DNA from: Paludibacteraceae bacterium
GTDB taxonomy: Bacteria > Bacteroidota > Bacteroidia > Bacteroidales > Paludibacteraceae
Assembly (NCBI GenBank): GCA_905235225.1
Contig: CAJOKE010000005.1
Coordinates: 27,291-91,290, forward strand
DNA length: 64,000 nt
Direction: 5' to 3'
Shown here: one piece after another, positions 26,049-33,939 of the stretch
How the letters are laid out: every line of letters starts with the position of its first letter
Numbering within the stretch: position 1 is the first letter of the stretch
Notes under the pieces: generated by a model
What the model saw: the letters and a program-made list of their open reading frames with translations, nothing else
Databases searched by the model: none
Told to the model about the DNA's origin: nothing
Program-made: the position numbers and the translations under genes

Positions 26049-29000
26049 TTAACCGTAACCGTTCCGTTGGATATGGACGGTGTGAAAGTTACGTTGTAGT
26101 TTTTCTTCTGCCAAAGGGCGTATAGGTTGGTGTTTTTGGTGAGTGTGTGTGACAGAAGCTTGGTTATCGTAAACTTTGGTGCCGGAAGCAGATGTTGCCC
26201 AACCTATAAACTCATATCCTGTGCGGGAGAAGGTATTATCCGTCAGTGCCGTAGCGGTGTTGTAGGGTATGGTTTGTGAAATAGTAGCGTCCGAGCCATC
26301 GTTTTTGTAGAAGGTAACGGTTACTTCGGTCGGAGTGACACAGTTTTTAGTGCCGGTATAGTAGGTGGTGGAAGAGCCGGAGCCGGAAACAGTAATCTTC
26401 GCATTACTAAATTGAGCATAACTCGAAGCGTTGGATGGACGCGTAAACGACACAGAGGTAGCGTCACCCGTCCAAGAAAGAACAGATGAAGTTGCAGTAC
26501 ATGTTCCAACATTTGAGGTTATATCCGTTTGATACGTACTACATGTAAACACAATCGAAGTTATAGAACCTGTAGAAACAGTAAAAGTGAGAGTATTATC
26601 TTTGTAGAACCTTGTCGAAGTTGAATTAGCGTACATGGATCCAGTACCTCTTGTATGAGTAACGGTAACACCACCTTTTGTCGCTTCCACAGTACTTCTA
26701 TCATTTCCTGACCATGAAGAAGTTTGACCCCAATCGTTTGCATAACCAAAATTAAATTCTACATCACCACTTCCACCACCGCTGCCGCCGTCTTCGGTGT
26801 GGGAGTAAACGGCATAATAGTCTTGGTTTTGTGTGGCGGTGAAGTCAGTAATCCATCCTGATGTGACGGTGGTATTATCGTCAGCGAGTTTGGAAGAGTA
26901 CCATCCGACGAAAGTATAGCCGTTATCTGTACAATCGGCAGGGTCGGAAGGTTTGGTTGCGGATTGTCCTTGCGTGACGGTTTGGTTAGAGCCTATTTGG
27001 GTTGTGCCATCAAAGAAACGGATGGTGTAGGTGGGCAGGGGATTAACCGTGATTGTGTATATTGCTGTTTTGGTGGTGCTGCCCTCGGTATAAGTGACGG
27101 TAACGGTTTTTGAGCCGGTGGTGGTCATGTCGGGTGTTGAGACAGAGGTGGGCGAAACGGTTCTGTCTGAACAATCGCTGTATTTAGCAGTAACGCCCAG
27201 CCCTTCGGATGAGAAAGCATCGCCTTGTGTGAAGGTTTTGGTTACAGCATCCGTATTAAGCGTAATACTTGACAGGGTGCAAGTAGAGCAGGTGGTCGAA
27301 TAGTCGGCATAGGAGGTGGAAGAACCGCCGGAAATAGTTATGACAATAGTTTTTATTCGCGCCTGTTTACCACTGTTTCCTGAAGTACAAGCAGGAGATG
27401 TCCATGTGGCTGAATTTGGCGTATATGAAGTATCCCAATTACCGCCATTATATGTGCCATCAAACGTAAACTCTATAGATGAAATGTCACCAACTGAAGA
27501 TTCTATTGTAAGTGTTGCACCCTTATAGATTCGATAATCTGTTCCATTATTCAATACACCATTAGAAGTTGATAAAGTTATTCCGTCTACAGGAAATAAA
27601 GTGTTTGTCTTAGCATCTAAAGTTATTGTACTGCTACCGCTGCCGGAACCGGCAGTGGCATAGACGGCGTAGTAGGTAGAAACGGAATAGGTGTCGCCGG
27701 TTTTAGCGAAGGTTGGAGCTGTCGTAGCATTAGTATAAGAACTATTAGTACACCATCCTACGAACTTTTTACCGCCGGTGCCGGAGCAGTCAGACGGAAC
27801 GGAGGGGAGTGTTATTTTATCATCGGCAGCAATATTTGTGGCATGTGTAACGCTATTAGCGACCCACGTAATGAGGTGTGCTGCTTCAGCCAGTATAGTT
27901 ACATCGCCCGTGACGGTAGTAATCGTGAACGTGTTAGTAGAAGGGTTGTAGGTAAAATCCGTTCCATAAGTCAGTTCAGTGTCCCCCATCTCAACCATCC
28001 AGCAGGCAGCGTCTGCAAGAGAGTATCCAGCGTCAGGAGTAATGGTCAGGTTAAGCGTTCCGTTTAGAGCGACTGTACCATCAGCAGGAACGGTGCAGTT
28101 ATCTCCTAACAAAGAATAATCCCATTGGGTTTTTGTCTCTCCGCCGTTATATTTGAAGGTGATGTTTCCGGCAGACTCAGTAATTTCAGTTAAGGCGCAG
28201 CCTGTAGCCGGGGTATAGGAACGAACATTGCCTGTGCCGGGGAAGGTGGTGCCGGATGTACTGGTTGCAGTAGGGTCAATCACATAGGGTGTATATGGGC
28301 GGGTGAGGCTATTGGCTGTAACCACCGTGTAACCAACTGCACTATTATTAGGAGTATTATTCGTCCAATTGGAAGAATTATATTGTACTTCCCAAACGAC
28401 CATACCATGTCCGGGCAGATATTTATCCCATCCGGTTTTTTGACGGTTTTCGAGATACCAAACTCGATCAGAAGCGGTAGCGGCTTTTAGAGCAGTACCT
28501 CCGGTAATTTGATATGCACTTCCATAAGTGGTAGTCAAGGTGCAATTCTTCTTCGCCTCTTTTGCGAGCAGTGTGGGTGTTGTCCATCCGAAATAGTATT
28601 TGTCATGCGGAGAATAATTGGGTGGTGTACGTCCGTCGTTATTATAACTTCCGTAGTCCATGATATGCCAAGACCCCGGGGTATAGTCTTTTTCGTCATT
28701 AGCAGCCGAAGAAGATGTAACATAGTAATCAGGAAGTCCGAGTACATGTCCGAACTCATGGGCAATAGTACCAATCGGACAGCGCGTAGTACTTCTTCCT
28801 CTTAATTCACCGGAGCAAGCATAGTTATTGATGTAGAGGTTATCCACCTTTCTTTCTGATTTTGCATACGTGCAGTTGTTGTAATAAGAGGCACTCTCGA
28901 GTGTCCAGTTATGAGGCCAAACCGCATCAGCGTCATCCGAATCCGCTTCTCCCTCACCAGCATAGATGACATATACAAAATCCACCTCATTGTCTCCGTC

Positions 29001-29654
29001 ATTGTTGTATTTGGTAAAGTCCACGCCATCCGCATCGGCTGCTTTGCAGGCTTCAACAATCATATCACCTGCCAAGAGGTCGTCATCATTACTATCGTTA
29101 CCGCCATAGTGTGCTTGGGTATTCGAGATAGTATATGGTCCTACTACATCAAAGTCAGGAACATAAGCACCGTTGGACTGCGCTTTGAAGAATTCCCGCA
29201 CAGATCCGGTGGCGGAGTTATAGGTATAGTTCTCTGCGTTCATCATGTCCGACATAGCCGCACGGGTGTTCTCCGATCGGAAGGATTTATCCGTAAAATT
29301 CACCAGAATAACCAAGCCTCGCGGAGCAAGATTAATTGAACCGGCTGCTTTACGGATAGGTGAAGATGGTTGGTAATACCGTCGAGAAGCCTGTTTAGCC
29401 TTTTGCGTGTCGGTTTGTACAGCGGGTGTGCTATTGACATTCCACCAGCCGTTGGCATCTTTTGTAACCTGCTGTCCGTCTTCGTTCTGCCAATAATGGA
29501 AGAACTCGTCGCCCATGAGGCGGACGGTGATGGTAGTGCCATCGGGCTGTGTTTTAGTCTGCCATCCGCGGTAAGCAGGTACGGCAGATAGTTGGTTAAG
29601 ACCAAGAATAATCACGCACAGGAACGTGCAGAAGCGTTTGAAGTTTAGTTTCAT
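26049..29654 (-). CDS. N-terminal part of giant surface protein: M6-family metalloprotease
   Basis: 1,201 aa. Signal peptide at 1-24 (FCTFLCVIILGLNQLSA). The M6 (immune-inhibitor-A-like) metalloprotease domain spans about 100-470, with the zinc site HEFGHVLGLPD at 299-309 and upstream DGVDFTKYNNDGDNEVDFVYVIYAG. It is followed by Big_3-like and InlB/Listeria-Bacteroides repeats (TFVGWYSSKL, FIGWATSASGTKVY). The last 25 residues are frameshifted nonsense. A promoter lies at 29742-29773. Likely a secreted protease with adhesive repeats; the substrate is unknown. Confidence 0.85.
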   Translation of the reverse strand: MKLNFKRFCTFLCVIILGLNQLSAVPAYRGWQTKTQPDGTTITVRLMGDEFFHYWQNEDGQQVTKDANGWWNVNSTPAVQTDTQKAKQASRRYYQPSSPIRKAAGSINLAPRGLVILVNFTDKSFRSENTRAAMSDMMNAENYTYNSATGSVREFFKAQSNGAYVPDFDVVGPYTISNTQAHYGGNDSNDDDLLAGDMIVEACKAADADGVDFTKYNNDGDNEVDFVYVIYAGEGEADSDDADAVWPHNWTLESASYYNNCTYAKSERKVDNLYINNYACSGELRGRSTTRCPIGTIAHEFGHVLGLPDYYVTSSSAANDEKDYTPGSWHIMDYGSYNNDGRTPPNYSPHDKYYFGWTTPTLLAKEAKKNCTLTTTYGSAYQITGGTALKAATASDRVWYLENRQKTGWDKYLPGHGMVVWEVQYNSSNWTNNTPNNSAVGYTVVTANSLTRPYTPYVIDPTATSTSGTTFPGTGNVRSYTPATGCALTEITESAGNITFKYNGGETKTQWDYSLLGDNCTVPADGTVALNGTLNLTITPDAGYSLADAACWMVEMGDTELTYGTDFTYNPSTNTFTITTVTGDVTILAEAAHLITWVANSVTHATNIAADDKITLPSVPSDCSGTGGKKFVGWCTNSSYTNATTAPTFAKTGDTYSVSTYYAVYATAGSGSGSSTITLDAKTNTLFPVDGITLSTSNGVLNNGTDYRIYKGATLTIESSVGDISSIEFTFDGTYNGGNWDTSYTPNSATWTSPACTSGNSGKQARIKTIVITISGGSSTSYADYSTTCSTCTLSSITLNTDAVTKTFTQGDAFSSEGLGVTAKYSDCSDRTVSPTSVSTPDMTTTGSKTVTVTYTEGSTTKTAIYTITVNPLPTYTIRFFDGTTQIGSNQTVTQGQSATKPSDPADCTDNGYTFVGWYSSKLADDNTTVTSGWITDFTATQNQDYYAVYSHTEDGGSGGGSGDVEFNFGYANDWGQTSSWSGNDRSTVEATKGGVTVTHTRGTGSMYANSTSTRFYKDNTLTFTVSTGSITSIVFTCSTYQTDITSNVGTCTATSSVLSWTGDATSVSFTRPSNASSYAQFSNAKITVSGSGSSTTYYTGTKNCVTPTEVTVTFYKNDGSDATISQTIPYNTATALTDNTFSRTGYEFIGWATSASGTKVYDNQASVTHTHQKHQPIRPLAEEKLQRNFHTVHIQRNGYG

Positions 29655-29696
29655 TGTATTAGAATTTTTTATTTTCGGGATGGTTATATTTTTTTC

Positions 29697-29728
29697 GTAC
29701 TGACGTGATGACGTGATGGCGTACTGTA
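29697..29728. repeat. 8-bp-period array, CGTACTGA-like units (copy 1)
   Basis: Four 8-bp units: CGTACTGA, CGTGATGA, CGTGATGG, CGTACTGT, in the leader of the giant gene. A related array lies at 30148-30179. Confidence 0.65.
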
Positions 29729-29741
29729 TTATTCAAGCGCG

Positions 29742-29773
29742 CAAAGGTACGAAAAAAAAACGAGATACGCAAA
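29742..29773 (-). promoter_or_regulatory. Promoter for the giant surface-protein gene
   Basis: Minus strand: TTTG (29773-29770), 20 nt, TACCTTTG (29749-29742). The leader of about 80 nt contains an 8-bp-period array and an A/T-rich stretch before ATG 29654. Confidence 0.78.
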
Positions 29774-29961
29774 TGAGGGAGCAAATTTTTTGGGAAAAAT
29801 TGTTAAAGAACACAATTATGACGATTGAAGCCCCACATATTTAAGTCTTTTTAACATTAATGATTCAGGGGGGCTATCGGGATCGCGGGAGTTTTTGGGC
29901 AAGTACAGCGTGAGCATTTGAAAAATATTTTTCAAGTATTCATAGGTTATTTATCTATGCC

Positions 29962-30071
29962 TTATGACCTATGGGTGAGCTTTGGGGGACTTGTGGTTGA
30001 CTTATGGGCGACCTTTGGGTGACCTTTGGGCGACCTTTGGGTGACCTTTGGGCGACCTTTGGGCGACCTTT
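29962..30071. repeat. 11-bp-period tandem array, GGGCGACCTTT units
   Basis: Ten contiguous 11-bp units. The last six alternate GGGCGACCTTT and GGGTGACCTTT with almost no divergence; the first four (TTATGACCTAT, GGGTGAGCTTT, GGGGGACTTGT, GGTTGACTTAT) are degenerate. No ORF of its own is likely. Confidence 0.92.
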
Positions 30072-30121
30072 GGGAAGAAGTCGGAAAGAGAGGGGGTGTT
30101 TTTTTGAAAAAATGGGTGCCG

Positions 30122-30179
30122 TACTGACGGGATGGTGATTATTTTTTCGTACTGACGGGATGACGGACTGACGTACTGA
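30122..30179. repeat. 8-bp-period array, CGTACTGA-like units (copy 2)
   Basis: CGTACTGACGGGATG occurs at about 30122, then TTTTTTCGTACTGACGGGATGACGGACTGACGTACTGA reads as CGTACTGA, CGGGATGA, CGGACTGA, CGTACTGA at 30148-30179. The same unit family as at 29697. Confidence 0.65.
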
Positions 30180-30231
30180 TTTTTCGGGCTGGCGGGAGGA
30201 TGAAGTTTTTCTCAAAAAAAAGGACGAACGC

Positions 30232-30262
30232 TTGCACATGTGCAATTTTTGTAGTACCTTTG
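30232..30262 (+). promoter_or_regulatory. Promoter with a perfect 14-bp palindrome over the -33 box
   Basis: TTG (30232-30234), 20 nt, TACCTTTG (30255-30262). The -33 box lies inside the perfect palindrome TTGCACATGTGCAA (30232-30245), a possible operator. It gives a leader of about 210 nt ahead of the ATG at 30479. Confidence 0.7.
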
Positions 30263-30269
30263 CGCGGAA

Positions 30270-30470
30270 GTTAAGGAGAACGAGGGTGAGGGGGATGAAG
30301 GATGAGGAAGAAGAGGAGTGGGTGAGAATGAAGAGGAGAGGGTGAGGATGAAGCGGAAAGGGTAAAGATGAAGAGGAGAAGATGAATGAGGATGAAAGAT
30401 GAGGATAAGAACGAGGACAGGAAGGAGAATACAGAATATAGAAAATATAAAAGGAAAATATAGAAGGGAA
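30270..30470 (+). repeat. Purine-rich leader with about 20-bp degenerate units
   Basis: About 200 nt, nearly all A and G, between the promoter and the 703-aa gene. The unit ATGAAGAGGAGAGGGTGAGG recurs in degenerate form roughly every 20 nt in the middle. Many GAGG/AGGAG strings resemble Shine-Dalgarno sites. Confidence 0.7.
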
Positions 30471-30478
30471 AATATATC

Positions 30479-32590
30479 ATGAAAAGGCAAGGAATGTTAT
30501 TGGCAGGAATGGTGCTGAGTGTGTTATCCGTATTCGGGACAAGTACGACGTATATGTTCCGTTCGGCGGAGTGGCAAAGTTCGGTTGGTCCGGTGGTATG
30601 CGACGGTAAAAGTGACGGCTGGGTATGCGTGAAAGCCGGTGCGAGTTATGACGCGGGGCGTACATGGGCAGACGGGAGTCTTCACGGTGCGGGTATCAAA
30701 GTAGAAAAGGCGCAGAGCGGTGCGGGTGCGACATCCGTGATGGCGTTCGAGAAGGTCCGCAAGGTGATTGTGGATTTCTGTCTGAGCAGCAAAGGCAAAG
30801 GGGATATAACGATAGCAATCGGGGACACGGTGATGTCCGTGCCAGTCAGCAAATCAATGAAGACCAACGAGAGTGCGGACCTGAATGAGGAAGTGACATT
30901 TACGCTGCTGAGCGAGAAAAGCGGCAAGATAACGCTGAGCGTTGAGAACGTGACGAACAGTTCGGTTTATATCCGCAGTATCACCATCAAAGCGGACAAC
31001 GGGAGCGGGGAGGTGTTCAGCCACAATGTGTATCACCTTGTGACGGATGTGAACCAGCTTCAGGACAGCGACCTCATTATGATCGGCATCGCCGACGGGA
31101 AGACAAACAAGGCTTTGGGGTACTTTGACACGGATATAAGCAAGAACAATATCCATGCGGTGAATGCGACATATGACTCGGAGCGCGAGTATATCCGTGC
31201 GAACGAAGAGGTGACATATGTGCTTCGCAAGGCCGTGTCGGAGAAGGGCAAAGCGGCATGCTATACGATAATCGACCCCTATGCAGAGGCGTACCTTGTG
31301 GCGTCCGGCGGCAAGACGAAGAATGCGCTTCGGTTGTGGGACAAGCCGTATGACCCAACGACTTACGGCGACTACGGTTACTGGGATATACAGATAGCGT
31401 CCGATGGCACGGCGACGATCATGTGCCTCGGCAACTCGTTAGGCAAATACATCCAGTACAACCCGACGTTCGAGTTGTTCGGGTGCTACCAGCAAGAGAC
31501 AATGGGTGCGGTGAGCATTTACCGTCAGGAGGAAGAGAAAGACCCGAACCAGCCGATGATAGTAGCACCGATAGTGAACTGCGGCACAGCGGTGATGCGC
31601 GGTGTGAAGGAAATAGAAGGGAGCAAGACGATAGAAGTGAAAGCGAACAAACTGTCAGAAGACATCAGCGTGAGTCTGAAAGGCGGGACGGTGTTTGCGC
31701 TGAGCAGCGCGACCGTTGACCGCGACGGAGAGCAACTGACCATTATATATAAGGTGTCGGAAGCAGGGAAGTACTCGGATACATTAGTGCTGAGCAGCGG
31801 GGATGTGAAGGCGGAAGTGCCGGTGCATCTGACCGTAGCGCGCGAGTTGAGTATCGCGGAAGCCGTACAAAGCAAGGACTTCGAATATATATACCTCAAC
31901 CCCGTGACGGTGACGAAGAAATATGACCGCCAAGTGTATGTGCGCGACGCAAGCGGTGCGATGATGCTGTATGACGAAGGACCTGACGCGCAACGGTATG
32001 CGAAAGATTTGCAGAAAGGGCATGTGCTTCGCGGTGTTGAAGGCAAATACCAGAACTATTGGGGAGTGCCGGAACTGCACCTGATGGCTGCGCCGATGCA
32101 TGATGCGAAACCGGCTGAGTGTCTGCCGGATACGATGGTGGCGGCGGTCGATTCCGCGGATGTGTGCCGTTATGTGCTGTATGACAGTGTGGCGATTGTA
32201 TATGGCGAATTGGAAGCGGCGGACGGCATTGTCCTCTGGCCAGCCATTGAGGCGGAAGACGGGAATGTGCTGCTGAGCGAATGGTTCACGCTTGGCGACC
32301 AGAGCGAGAGTTTCTATGTGATAGAGGAGCGAATCAAGAACGGCGGCAGTTACCTGTACCGCGTGGAAGGAATCGTGTCGTACGATTACGATGAAGTCGT
32401 ACTGTACCCGACCATGATAACGCTATTAGATAATGAGCCTGAACCGGAACCTGAGCCGGAGCCGGATCCTGAAGGGATTGAAGATACACAAGTGATAGAA
32501 GGCACAGGTTACCGCATAGAGTTACGCAAAGGAATGATGGTCATCACGAACGGCGAGAAGTCGTATGACCTTGTCGGTCGCGAGCAATAA
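30479..32590 (+). CDS. Secreted multidomain protein with T9SS-like C-terminal end
   Basis: 703 aa. Signal peptide MKRQGMLLAGMVLSVLSVFG. Residues 25-175 look like a carbohydrate-binding beta-sandwich (FDFCLSSKGKGDITIAIG-like text). A central stretch (ITDVNQLQDSDLIMIG..., about 195-340) matches the style of repeats in the giant protein. A segment at about 450-640 resembles the OB-fold DUF5689/DUF6359 type (VYVRDASGAMMLYDE). The acidic PEPEPEPEPDPEG linker leads to a short C terminus ending KSYDLVGREQ, like a truncated T9SS end. G-rich codon use (GCG, AAG, GAG) differs from later plus-strand genes. Confidence 0.8.
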   Translation: MKRQGMLLAGMVLSVLSVFGTSTTYMFRSAEWQSSVGPVVCDGKSDGWVCVKAGASYDAGRTWADGSLHGAGIKVEKAQSGAGATSVMAFEKVRKVIVDFCLSSKGKGDITIAIGDTVMSVPVSKSMKTNESADLNEEVTFTLLSEKSGKITLSVENVTNSSVYIRSITIKADNGSGEVFSHNVYHLVTDVNQLQDSDLIMIGIADGKTNKALGYFDTDISKNNIHAVNATYDSEREYIRANEEVTYVLRKAVSEKGKAACYTIIDPYAEAYLVASGGKTKNALRLWDKPYDPTTYGDYGYWDIQIASDGTATIMCLGNSLGKYIQYNPTFELFGCYQQETMGAVSIYRQEEEKDPNQPMIVAPIVNCGTAVMRGVKEIEGSKTIEVKANKLSEDISVSLKGGTVFALSSATVDRDGEQLTIIYKVSEAGKYSDTLVLSSGDVKAEVPVHLTVARELSIAEAVQSKDFEYIYLNPVTVTKKYDRQVYVRDASGAMMLYDEGPDAQRYAKDLQKGHVLRGVEGKYQNYWGVPELHLMAAPMHDAKPAECLPDTMVAAVDSADVCRYVLYDSVAIVYGELEAADGIVLWPAIEAEDGNVLLSEWFTLGDQSESFYVIEERIKNGGSYLYRVEGIVSYDYDEVVLYPTMITLLDNEPEPEPEPEPDPEGIEDTQVIEGTGYRIELRKGMMVITNGEKSYDLVGREQ

Positions 32591-32594
32591 AAAA

Positions 32595-32616
32595 GAGCCA
32601 TAAGTGATTATGGCTC
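32595..32616 (-). terminator. Terminator overlapping the phoH stop codon
   Basis: A 9-bp stem (GAGCCATAA/TTATGGCTC) with loop of 4, followed on the minus strand by TTTTTTATT. The 5' arm on the minus strand is the last codons of phoH, including its TAA. The plus-strand gene that ends at 32590 lies just before it, without a T-tract on its side. Confidence 0.75.
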
Positions 32617-33549
32617 AGTATGATGCTCGGCGTAGGCATCGACGATATGCTTGACCAGCGGGTGACGTACAATATCCTTTTGATTGAACTGCACAATAGC
32701 GATACCGCGAATATTGTGCAGTTTTTCTATGGCATCCTTCAAGCCGGACTTCTGGGTAGCAGGCAAGTCGATTTGCGTGAGGTCGCCGGTGACAATCATT
32801 TTGCCGTTAATGCCGAGGCGTGTGAGGAACATCTTGAGCTGTGCGGCGGTGGTGTTCTGCGCCTCGTCAAGGATAACGACAGCGTCAGCAAGCGTGCGTC
32901 CGCGCATGAAAGCAAGCGGTGCAATCTGGATTGTTCCGCGCTCGATGTATTCATTAAGTTTAGCGGTAGGCAGCATATCGGCAAGTGCGTCATAGAGCGG
33001 CTGCAGATAGGGGTCAATCTTCTCCTTGAGGTCACCTGGAAGGAAGCCGAGTTTCTCGCCCGCCTCGACAGCAGGGCGTGAGAGGATAATGCGCTTGACC
33101 TCATGGTTTTTGAGTGCGCGCACCGCCAAGGCGATTGCCGTATAAGTCTTACCGCTACCGGCTGGACCGATAGCGAAGAGGAGGTCGTTGTCGTCATAGG
33201 CATTGACGAGTGCCTGCTGGTTAAGTGAACGGGCGAGGACAGGTTTGCCGTTGACACCGTGCAGGATAAGGTTGTCCTGCGCAAACTCATGCGGGTGTTC
33301 GCCGTGTATGAGTTGGAGAATATGATTCTCGGTCAAGGTGTTATGCTGAATGCAGAACGATTCGATGGTATGGAGATTCCTGGCGAATCGTTCCACAGCT
33401 TCCTCAGAGCCGGAGACCTTAATCTGGTAGCCACGCGCAACGATGCGCACGTCGGGGTGCTGGTTCTTGAGGCAGATGATATTCTGGTTGTTGACGCCGT
33501 AGAAAGTAGCGGTGTCAAGAGTATCTTTCAGTTCGATAATTGATTCCAT
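32608..33549 (-). CDS. phoH: PhoH-like ATPase
   Basis: 313 aa. An N-terminal KH-like region (VRIVARGYQIKVSGSEEAVERF) precedes the PhoH P-loop ATPase domain: Walker A AIGPAGSGKTYTAIALA, then LSRPAVEAGEKLGFLPGD, Walker B DAVVILDEAQNTT, and MIVTGDLTQIDLP. PhoH/YbeZ proteins act in ribosome maturation and RNA handling together with YbeY; ybeY is not in this window. Last gene of the lpx-glnS operon; it overlaps the HsdR-N-like gene by 22 nt and ends inside its own terminator. Confidence 0.94.
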   Translation of the reverse strand: MESIIELKDTLDTATFYGVNNQNIICLKNQHPDVRIVARGYQIKVSGSEEAVERFARNLHTIESFCIQHNTLTENHILQLIHGEHPHEFAQDNLILHGVNGKPVLARSLNQQALVNAYDDNDLLFAIGPAGSGKTYTAIALAVRALKNHEVKRIILSRPAVEAGEKLGFLPGDLKEKIDPYLQPLYDALADMLPTAKLNEYIERGTIQIAPLAFMRGRTLADAVVILDEAQNTTAAQLKMFLTRLGINGKMIVTGDLTQIDLPATQKSGLKDAIEKLHNIRGIAIVQFNQKDIVRHPLVKHIVDAYAEHHTEP

Positions 33550-33926
33550 TCCTGAATGCTTGGTAAGAAAGCTATTTCATTGTTAGTGACATGGGCGAAA
33601 ACGGTCTGCGGTCCGTTATGAAGAATAAGATACGGTACATTGAGCTGGCGGTTATAGACGACTGCCTGGTCAAGTGTTTTCTGCGTGAGCGGAACCGTTT
33701 CCGCCTTGAACTCGATGAGAACCAATGGCGTCAGATCCTTCGTATAGACGATGGCGTCGGCGCGTTTGTTTTGCAAGGGGACTTCGACAGCAATGAGGTT
33801 CATCGGATAGCCGAAATGGTCTACGAGGCGGTGCAGAAAATTCTGCCGAACCCACTCTTCGGGAGTGAGCCGGACATATTTTCTGCGCCAGTCACAAAAG
33901 ACCTGTCCGTTTTGCGTCCGAATCAT
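33528..33926 (-). CDS. HsdR N-terminal-domain-like small nuclease-fold protein
   Basis: I start at ATG 33926 (MIRTQNGQVFCDW), 13 nt after the glnS stop, giving 132 aa; the track N terminus overlaps glnS. It matches the stand-alone HSDR_N_2 domain: RLTPEEWVRQNFLHRLVDHFGYP, then the PD-(D/E)XK-like core KRADAIVYTKDLTPLVLIEFKAE. It lacks the helicase of a type I restriction subunit and no hsdM or hsdS is nearby, so it is a housekeeping orphan and not an R-M system. Its cellular role is unknown. Confidence 0.82.
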   Translation of the reverse strand: MIRTQNGQVFCDWRRKYVRLTPEEWVRQNFLHRLVDHFGYPMNLIAVEVPLQNKRADAIVYTKDLTPLVLIEFKAETVPLTQKTLDQAVVYNRQLNVPYLILHNGPQTVFAHVTNNEIAFLPSIQEWNQLSN

Positions 33927-33939
33927 TACGCCCTGTATG

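Larger units (their letters stand above)
18994..29654 (-). pseudogene. Giant secreted M6 metalloprotease / InlB-repeat / T9SS protein split by two frameshifts
   Basis: Three consecutive minus ORFs read as one protein of about 3,550 codons if two +1 shifts are applied. First junction, near 26140-26155: the InlB repeat breaks in a CA dinucleotide tract (SVTHTHQ instead of SVTLTKNTNLYALW). The conserved text resumes one frame later and runs without stop into the second ORF. Second junction, near 25117: WST-stop, while skipping one T gives WSTEYTISCG in the frame that runs into the third ORF. The N terminus has the signal peptide and the C terminus the sorting domain, so neither outer piece is complete alone. 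Real decay, phase variation and assembly error all fit; see the parts. Confidence 0.65.
29655..30478. other. 824-nt repeat-rich intergenic region between divergent genes
   Basis: No convincing gene. In order: minus promoter and 8-bp array (29697-29773), an A/T-rich filler, a 110-nt 11-bp array (29962-30071), more 8-bp units (30122-30179), a palindromic promoter (30232-30262), and a 200-nt purine-rich leader (30270-30478). Track ORFs 29955..30245 and 30212..30490 on the minus strand are translations of these repeats. Confidence 0.8.

Noticed and set aside
29962-30071. CRISPR array
   Set aside because: Units are 11 bp with no spacers and there are no cas genes, so this is a simple tandem repeat.
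29955-30245. Track ORF 96 aa with PKGRPK repeats (minus)
   Set aside because: It is the translation of the 11-bp array; the period of 11 is not a multiple of 3, and there is no start or RBS context.
30212-30490. Phe/Ser/Pro-rich ORFs antisense to the purine-rich leader
   Set aside because: Low-complexity complement of an A/G tract; the residues follow from the composition.
33528-33926. Restriction-modification system
   Set aside because: Only an HsdR N-terminal-like domain is present; there is no helicase, methylase or specificity gene around it.
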